From Mytilus edulis (Eukaryota; Mollusca; Bivalvia; Mytilida; Mytilidae): 64,000 bases of DNA. Below are positions 57,201 to 64,000 of the stretch, piece by piece (the stretch's first letter is position 1; each line of letters starts with the position of its first letter). A model generated the notes under the pieces. That model made no database searches, was not told the origin of the DNA, and was given only the letters and a program-made list of their open reading frames with translations. Location of the stretch: positions 74,265,960 to 74,329,959 of the forward strand of contig NC_092345.1 of NCBI RefSeq assembly GCF_963676685.1, given 5' to 3'. The position numbers and the translations under genes were made by a program.

Positions 57201-60200
57201 TACATTTTATTTACAGCATTTTCAAATTTAGTTTATATACGGTATATAAAAGTCTATTCTTTGTACATTTCAGCTGGTGGTAAAGTAACTAATGAAGCTG
57301 CAGCAACAAAGATTGTAGAATTGTCAAAAAAAGTCAGAGAACTTACAGCTGAACTTCAGTCAGAGAAAACTAAAGTTAAACAATATGGCAAAAAATGTAT
57401 GGAATTACAAAATCAGGTTAGACAGGCGTCCAGTTAAAAGCTTTTACTTCAAAAAAATTCAACATAAATTTTGAACTGGTAAACAATCAGACAGTCTGTG
57501 ATCAATTGATATGTGCCTTACTATATTATGCGTGTAAATTTTAACTATATTTATTTATTTATTCATTTTTATTTTCAATTTTGATACATAATGTACAGTG
57601 AGTGCATCCTAAGCCTTTTTGGCTGACTGAAAAATACATAATATATATGAATGTAATGGGTATTATATTTCAGGTTGCCCTTTGATATTAAAATAATCAT
57701 TCATTCATTCATAGAATATTGTCAATAAAAAAAATGCAATTCCTAGAAAGGATTTATGAACTCACGACCCTTAATGATCTTTATGTTCCCATGGTATTTC
57801 ATTATGCATAGATCCGTGGATTTAGATTCTTTAATTGAATTTGTCATTAAAGCACGACATGGTTGGGTAAAAGAATCAATAGTTGATATTTATTTGATTT
57901 GTTTGGACATTTATATGTCAGATTGAAATTTGCCATTTGGAGTACATCTCAATTTCACTCTTTATTTTTCAAAATACATTTTCAACTTAAGGTGTGTGTC
58001 TTTCAAAGACTGCATGACCAATCAGCAATTTTTAGTATGATTATTCGTTGTGCCAACTTTGTTTGTTTGAAGAAGAATTGCAAAAGAAATTTAAAGGTCC
58101 CAGTGATTATGCTACACAGAGGAGCTAGTGCATCTATTCAATGGGACAATAGAACAGATAATGTTTAAATACCTCAACCAAGAGTAGATGACTGAGGAAA
58201 TTTTTATTTTGTTTTGCAATAAACATTATGAATGTGTTGTGTTGTTGCAACCTGTGTATTATTATTTTTATTTTTTTCAGATTTCTAACATCCCAGGAGA
58301 AACAAGGTCGATGCTGGGATCAGCTATTAGTTTAAATTCACAGTTGGACGAAAAAGTAAAAAAAAAATAGTATATGACTTGTCAATTTAAAAAATTACAA
58401 TTACCGAGCAATCAATATTTCAAGCTATTTTTAGAATCTTTCAAAACTATACCTAAACTACACCATGAAATAACAAATTCAATGAAGAATCTGTCAAAAC
58501 TATACCTAAACTACACACTGAAATAACAAATTCAATGAAATATTTTGACACAAAACTAAATTAAAAGTCTTAGAATTATTTCACATATGTTATCATTCTA
58601 TAAAATTTTTATAGTCTTTTAGGCATAATTGAATGAGGAGTGTACAAAACAAGCAAATGTGATGTAAATATTGAACCTAGTAACATTATTAATGTATTCC
58701 AGATTGACAATTTATGTCAAACTTTCTGTGAAATTTCAAGTTTAATTTGTATGTATAAAGTGGTGGTTATCTTACACATAACACAGATATATAGTGTAAG
58801 GAATTTTGTGTATAAATTATCCTTTTTTCAATCACTCGATAAAGGAGTTTAAAGTTAGTAAATGCATAAGACATAACATTAGAGATCTTTAATAAGGTTT
58901 TTTCAAGTTTAGAGACAATTGTTTTTTATGCCTGGTATATGCCTGTTAAAGTTAACTCAGTATAAGGATCCAATATATTTTAGGTGTTGGTAGCTAAAAA
59001 TTTCTACAAACATACCTAGCTAAATTATGAATTGCAATGACTGTTGCCTATAATCTGTATTTTACTGGTTTATTTTCAGAAGGAGAATGAGGTTGATGTG
59101 AAAGGTTTACAGGACAAGTTAAGACACACAGAGAATAAGATGTCAGAATACAGGATACAGTGTTCTACACTCAAAAATGAAATCAAGATGGCTCAAAAGG
59201 TATTATATATTATTACAAGTCAATTGTACCTTTTTGGTGTTTTATTTATGTCTAGTAATATATGTTATATTATATCGCATGGTATGATTTTTCATGTTTG
59301 TTTCTTATATTAATATGAGAGTTCAATGTTAAAGTGTGTAAATATCACTTATATTTTGTGCCTGAATGTCATTATATCAGTGGCCAAGTGGTATATGCAG
59401 TTCTACTACTGTTACCACTAGCCAGTCAACACCCAGCTTGTGCAGGTGCACTTGACTCCTCCAATCTTAATTGACTAGGATAAAAAAACAAACTGTAAAG
59501 GATATTGTTTTATCTGAAGCAGGTTTGGTTTATGATTACAGAAGCTATAATCTTATTGAAAGTTTGTTTTTAAATTTTAGGTTTTACAACAAGAAATTGG
59601 AACAGAAAATATCAGCATACAATCCTTAATGAATCAGCAGAGTAGCTGGAGGGGGAGAGCACAGCAAATTATTAGTCTACAACAAAAGGTAGCCATTGCT
59701 GATTTATTTGCTTACCAGCTAGATGTATGAAATGAATGTATTATACCACTTCAAATGTCAAACATTTGATGCTGTTATCTTTTTTTGTCATATGAGGTCA
59801 TCAGTGATGATTTGTAATGCTGAGAACCTTTGAAATCTGTTAGATACTTACTTCCTTGTCAGACATGTTCTTTCTGTTTTCCAATACTTTTGGTTCAATC
59901 ATATTTAATCCAGTACTGAATGTGTTTAAAGAGTTTATAAAATTTGAATTATAATTTTAATTGAGCAGTATTAACTTTTTTTATAAGATTAACTTTTAAT
60001 TATATTTTAAAAACTGTAAGTAACTTAAAAGATTCCTGAATAGAAAGGATGTTCCAACAATGAAAAAAGTGTGCCCCATAACTGCCATGACATAACTTAT
60101 TATATATAATATAGTTAACTTTAAAACTGGTTCATATAAGAAAAATATGTACTATTATATATCTATATAACATCTGAATTATGATAGTGGGTAGTATACT

Positions 60201-63200
60201 GTGTTTTATGGACTGTGCATTTGTTGGTTCTTAATCTGTTTGTGCTGTTTCATTATACAGTTCAGGTGGTCTACCATGAAGTTTTGGTCACATCAGCGTG
60301 AAAATTAGTACTCATATTCCTTATGATTAGACTCTTTAAATAGATGCTTAATTACCAGTAGGAATTTGACTTAGATTTTGTAGCCTGTTAAACTTGAAAC
60401 CTTTCTAGAAGTGATATGAATTACAGTCAGTTATATTTTCTATTTTGTAATGTTGCAATTTTCACAGGTAGAAGAGTTAAAAGGGAAGTTGGAAAACTCC
60501 AAACCCAAAGAATATGACTTGGAGAGAGAAATGTTAGGGAATTCTTCTGCTAGGAAGAGAACAGGTGATGACAGACATAGAGAGCAGCTCAGGAAAATTG
60601 ACAAAGAAAAAAAGGAAGCTCAAGAGGTGAGTCAAATAAATGGTATGCAGTTAAACTTTTAATTTAAACTTGATCCTTCAGTTTTGAAGCTTTCTTAGGT
60701 TTTATTTGTGTTAAGATTTTTGCAAGTTTATTCAAAATAACTGTTTATGTGAGTTTAGAAGTATTTCCTATTACTATTACAACTATTGTAAATTTTACAT
60801 TTTCTTTAACATTTCCCTTTTGTGAGTTTCAGAAAATGATGAATTTTGTCCATGAGAGATATATATTTATCATATATGTAATGATTTTCTTTTATAGAGA
60901 GCAGCAAATGAATTCAAAGCATTGGAATCAGATCATGAAAATTTAAAGAAGAAATTAGATGCTGCAAAATCCAGGTATTAATGGAATGATATTGACATGA
61001 TTGAGGTTTAATTAAAATTCATGCATTGGTGAATGGAATCAGAATTTTATTAATTCAAGAAATTGATATCAAAGAGGCTGAATTTTCATTATTAACACTG
61101 GGAACAATAATTTACCAGGTCAGAATTATAATTAACAGCAAATTTAAACTAAGAACTTTGGATTATTTAAGGTAGATCATAAGTAAATGTTTTTTGTGAC
61201 AGGATTTTCTTATAATTTGCCAAAATGAAGATTTGACTATGCTTTTTTCAAAAATATAGAAATAAGTATGGGTCACCGTGCTATTTTTCAAGCTATGAGT
61301 CGTTGAAAATTGCCTAAATTTGGTTAGTTTGTTCATGAAAAAACACACATAAGAGTGCATAAAAAAAATTCTATGAGATAGAATTTTGAAATAAATTGTG
61401 AGAAGATAGGTTTTATAATATGTTTTAAGAAAATAAAAAGAAAACATGGTGTCACCAAACTTGTTTTCTTGCCACAAGTAAAAATAAAAAAATTCCCTAT
61501 TAGCCCAGTATAAATTTTGTACTAAAAGAGTTATCTCCCCTCAAATGACTCATTTGAAAAAAATGATTTTAAAAACCAAAAAGGTTGATATTTGTTAAAA
61601 TATTTTGAATAATACAATAAATCAACAAGTTTTGTTTATATAGATAAACAGTCTAACCATTAAATTGCAAATCTGTTTCCAAATTTGCTTATTTGGGAAA
61701 ATAACTAGACCGATTTTGTACTGTGATTGTACAATCTAAGATGGCGGTATACCATGAATCTACCTTAAACTGAGTAAGGCATGCTGTCTATGATGCTGAA
61801 TTATGAAACATTTATATAGCTAGAAGTCAGATTATTTATTCATATATCCTGATTTTTTTTGATTTTTTTACAGAAATTCTGTTTTGTCAAAAGAAATAAA
61901 GTCATTCAAACAGCAAATGCAGACAATGGTACAGAAGGGTCAACATGATGATGAACTCATTGAAGCACTCATGGTAGTGTTTCTCAATCTTTTTGATTTA
62001 TAATTTTTTTTGCTGTCCATATATCATTCTGTATACAATTGTTTATACATGATGGCCAGCCTATTTGATTTGATATTAAAGAAAATACATTATAAAAAAA
62101 TAGTTTTGCATAAAAAGTTGTTTTTCTTAACATATCATGCTATTCTTGCATTATATCTTCATTGTGAATTAAAGGTCTTAAAAGCTTTGATATTATAGAA
62201 TTTCTAGATTTCTTACTTGAAACTTTGAACTGTATATCTTATACTCATTTTCTAATGTTTTAAATACTGCATTTAACCAGACCTTTTTTTGCTTAATTAA
62301 ATTTGAAGGTTGTATGAATTGTAAATTTATTAGTACTTGGATTTTGTTTATGAGGCAAAGATGAATGCCTAATTCGGTTAACATTGTATGGTTCACTGCT
62401 TTCTGAAAATTTGACTAAAGAAATATGAAGGGCCATATCAAATTATATCTTCGTTCCATTTTGGTTTTAAGTTCTACCCAAGAACTTTATTTTATTTACA
62501 AATATAAAACATGGTTTTATTTTTCATTACAGTTACAACAAGCACAGCTACAAAAAATGTTAGAACAGACTAGTGAGACGAAGACACTGACAGAAGTTGA
62601 TTCTCGGGAGAAAGTCAAACAAATGGAAATGAAAAAACAGCATGATAATAATATCGTACAGCAACTTAAAATCATTGTAGCTGAAAAAGAGACAAAAGTT
62701 CATGCATTAGAGGATGAAATTAAACAGTTAAAATTGAATGTTAGTTTTGCTTCTACAACAATGTAAATTGAGAAATTATTGTGATATTTTTATTTATGCA
62801 AAAAATTATCCGCTACATATATCTGTATGCAGATTGCTAAAATTGCAATAATTAATTAGGTTTTTGTTCTTTCTTTAAAAATCTCAATAATAAATTCATG
62901 CAATATTTTGTGAATTTACACTTTGACATTGTGACGATTATAGTAGACAGATAAGGAAAAAATAAATATCTAAATGTTTTCATAAAATTGAGATATGTGA
63001 TCATGTTAAATGTTGCTTTAGTATACAATGTTTTATCAAATATAGTAAAAATCTGACTTAACACATGTAAAAATATAAAATGTATGGTCTTGTTTTCTCT
63101 TATCAGCATTTACAGAAAGCACAGATGGAAAATGCCAACATGTTGTTCCAGCCCTCTAACAGACCTCAGTCTTCTAATGATAATGTAGAACTAGAATTTA

Positions 63201-63231
63201 GACTGTCATCTGTAACACCTACAGAATCAAG
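54232..63231 (+). CDS. CCDC13: CCDC13-like coiled-coil protein, 3' end outside window
   Basis: Twelve exons join in phase: 54232-54399, 54930-55004, 56059-56155, 57274-57416, 58281-58355, 59080-59199, 59581-59688, 60468-60626, 60898-60974, 61874-61973, 62533-62739, 63107-63231 (about 484 residues; human CCDC13 is roughly 715). The protein is almost all charged coiled coil. CCDC13 landmarks are KDENGRLYRLL, EKDFEIRNLKKK, ATKIVELSKK, MAQKVLQQEIG, SWRGRAQQI, GQHDDELIEALM and an AEKETKVHALEDEI segment. The ATG follows an in-frame TAG at 54211. Human CCDC13 is a centriolar-satellite protein needed for cilium formation and linked to PCM1 and BBS4; the same role here is inferred. The last exon ends at TCAAG|GTATAA in mid-codon, and I see no further exon before 64000. 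The donor at 62740 (AAT|GTTAGT) is the weakest boundary. Confidence 0.9.
54551..54665 (+). other. Possible cryptic or poison exon in the first CCDC13 intron
   Basis: A 115-bp open segment between ATCATTCAG and G|GTAATT reads NEEILHELTEGEFASPINCH onwards in the frame of the preceding exon. It would leave phase 1, while the next exon (LADPVPKG) needs phase 0, so including it gives an early stop. It may be a regulated exon or chance sequence. Confidence 0.25.
55566..55944. mobile_element. MITE with TTAAGG..CCTTAA ends, copy 1
   Basis: The left end TTAAGGGAGTTCGCT is the imperfect inverse of the right end AGCCAGTCTCCTTAA. The interior contains GGTCACCGTGC (about 55666) and GGGGTCACCGGGC (about 55842). 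No coding capacity. It lies in a CCDC13-like intron. Confidence 0.6.
56888..57177. mobile_element. Copy 2 of the ATGCCCCA-ended element
   Basis: AATGTGTCCATAGTACACAG and GATGCCCCATCTGCACTATA at the left, CACAGACCAGAAAACATAAT and ATGGGGCATAAAAAT at the right, matching 26783-27267. It is shorter because it has a single internal unit. It lies in a CCDC13-like intron. Confidence 0.65.
61167..61768. mobile_element. MITE with TTAAGG..CCTTAA ends, copy 2
   Basis: The left end TTAAGGTAGATCAT is the near inverse of the right end ATGAATCTACCTTAA. The interior has GGGTCACCGTGC (about 61270) and GGTGTCACCAAAC (about 61449), as in the copy at 55566. It lies in a CCDC13-like intron. Confidence 0.6.
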
Positions 63232-64000
63232 GTATAACTTGTTTTTCATGTGTATACTACAAACTTAGTCAAGGAATCATAACCATTCAATGGTTTACTT
63301 TTACAAATTGTGACTTGGATGGAGAGTTGTCTCATTGACAGTCATACCACATCTTCTTATATCTATGAGAATGATACATTTCTTTATTTGAAATGATTTA
63401 CTAAGATGTTTACGACAAATTTCTCTTGATCAGTATTTGTATGTTCTAAATTGGATCATATAAGTTCAAAAGAAGGAGCTACACATTAACATGGAGCTAC
63501 ATGATATCAGTCCAGTACCCATGATTTAAGTCCCTCAATATATCTTCCATCTTTTATATGGGATATTGTATAGCGAGATAAAAATTATGTAAAGATGCTT
63601 TAATATGTTGTACAATCAAAGGGTATTCATAAAAATTTCAACCCATTTTAAGTTTTATGAGATTCATAATGTATAGGGTGGATGACTGTTATGTGATTCA
63701 TAATGTATAGGGTGGATGACTGTCTCAGTAAAAAGTCCAAATTTTATTTTCTATTTTTAACCAGGATTGATTGATTGATTGATTAGTGTTAAATGCCACT
63801 TTCAGCACTACTGTGTTATTTCATGGGAGTCATTTTTATGATGGAGGAAACAAGAATGGCAGTATAGAATAACCACCTTCTGTAGGAAAATGGACAATCT
63901 TAGTCAATTTTTAATGATTGAAGTCAAGCACACCTGCCAATATTAAAAATGTTAAAAGTTTTGTCAAAAATATGTTCATTTGGTTGTTGAAATTGAAATC
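63232..64000 (+). other. CCDC13-like intron start with small repeats
   Basis: A common mussel repeat phrase, TTGGATGGAGAGTTGTCTCA, is at about 63316. A two-copy direct repeat of about 36 bp (GATTCATAATGTATAGGGTG) is at about 63660-63725. A GATT tetranucleotide run is at about 63766-63784. No further exon is recognised. Confidence 0.5.

Overview
This window is a piece of nuclear genome from a bivalve mollusc, most probably a Mytilus mussel. It is AT-rich, genes are split by GT..AG introns, and it is full of short non-autonomous repeats of types I recognise from mussel genomes. Examples are the block at 35892-36420, the block ending at 15520, and reverse-transcriptase relics with a characteristic YGVYISQL motif. 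The genus comes from recalled repeat sequences, not from a search.

Three kinds of host gene are present, all on the + strand. (1) 1-18290: the 3' part of a single MBD5-type gene (methyl-CpG-binding-domain plus PWWP chromatin protein). Six exons join in perfect phase to give 2016 codons and a stop, and the 5' end lies outside the window. (2) 31949-37649 and 41645-48013: two tandem paralogues of an MPPED1/MPPED2-type metallophosphoesterase. Each has five coding exons with identical intron positions and phases, giving 375 and 374 residues, and both keep all visible metal-binding motifs. (3) 54232-63231: the first twelve coding exons (about 484 residues) of a CCDC13-type coiled-coil protein, a centriolar-satellite/ciliogenesis factor. 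The gene runs off the right edge.

The space between is repeats and relics. The MBD5 introns hold a GC-rich foldback element, an element with TTTATACGACCGCA ends, a 55-bp tandem repeat, a reverse-transcriptase relic and a 2.4-kb array of 169-bp units. The region 19.5-31 kb is intergenic and holds nested elements, including a TAA-flanked Harbinger-like MITE inside a second TTTATACGACCGCA element, a 70-bp tandem repeat and more retroelement relics. A further retroelement relic lies between the two phosphoesterase genes. Between the second phosphoesterase gene and CCDC13 is a 3.1-kb array of about 120 copies of a 26-bp unit, which is open in all three forward frames and produces long false ORFs.

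The most useful signals are: a 163-bp perfectly identical tract at the last exon of the two otherwise diverged phosphoesterase paralogues (probable gene conversion); a conserved block upstream of both copies with forkhead-like sites; coding tandem repeats in the MBD5 gene, one of which forms its stop codon; a possible poison exon in CCDC13; and several nested or foldback elements. I found no rRNA, tRNA, CRISPR array or clearly new multi-gene system. All exon boundaries come from reading frame, phase and splice-site sequence, without transcript data.
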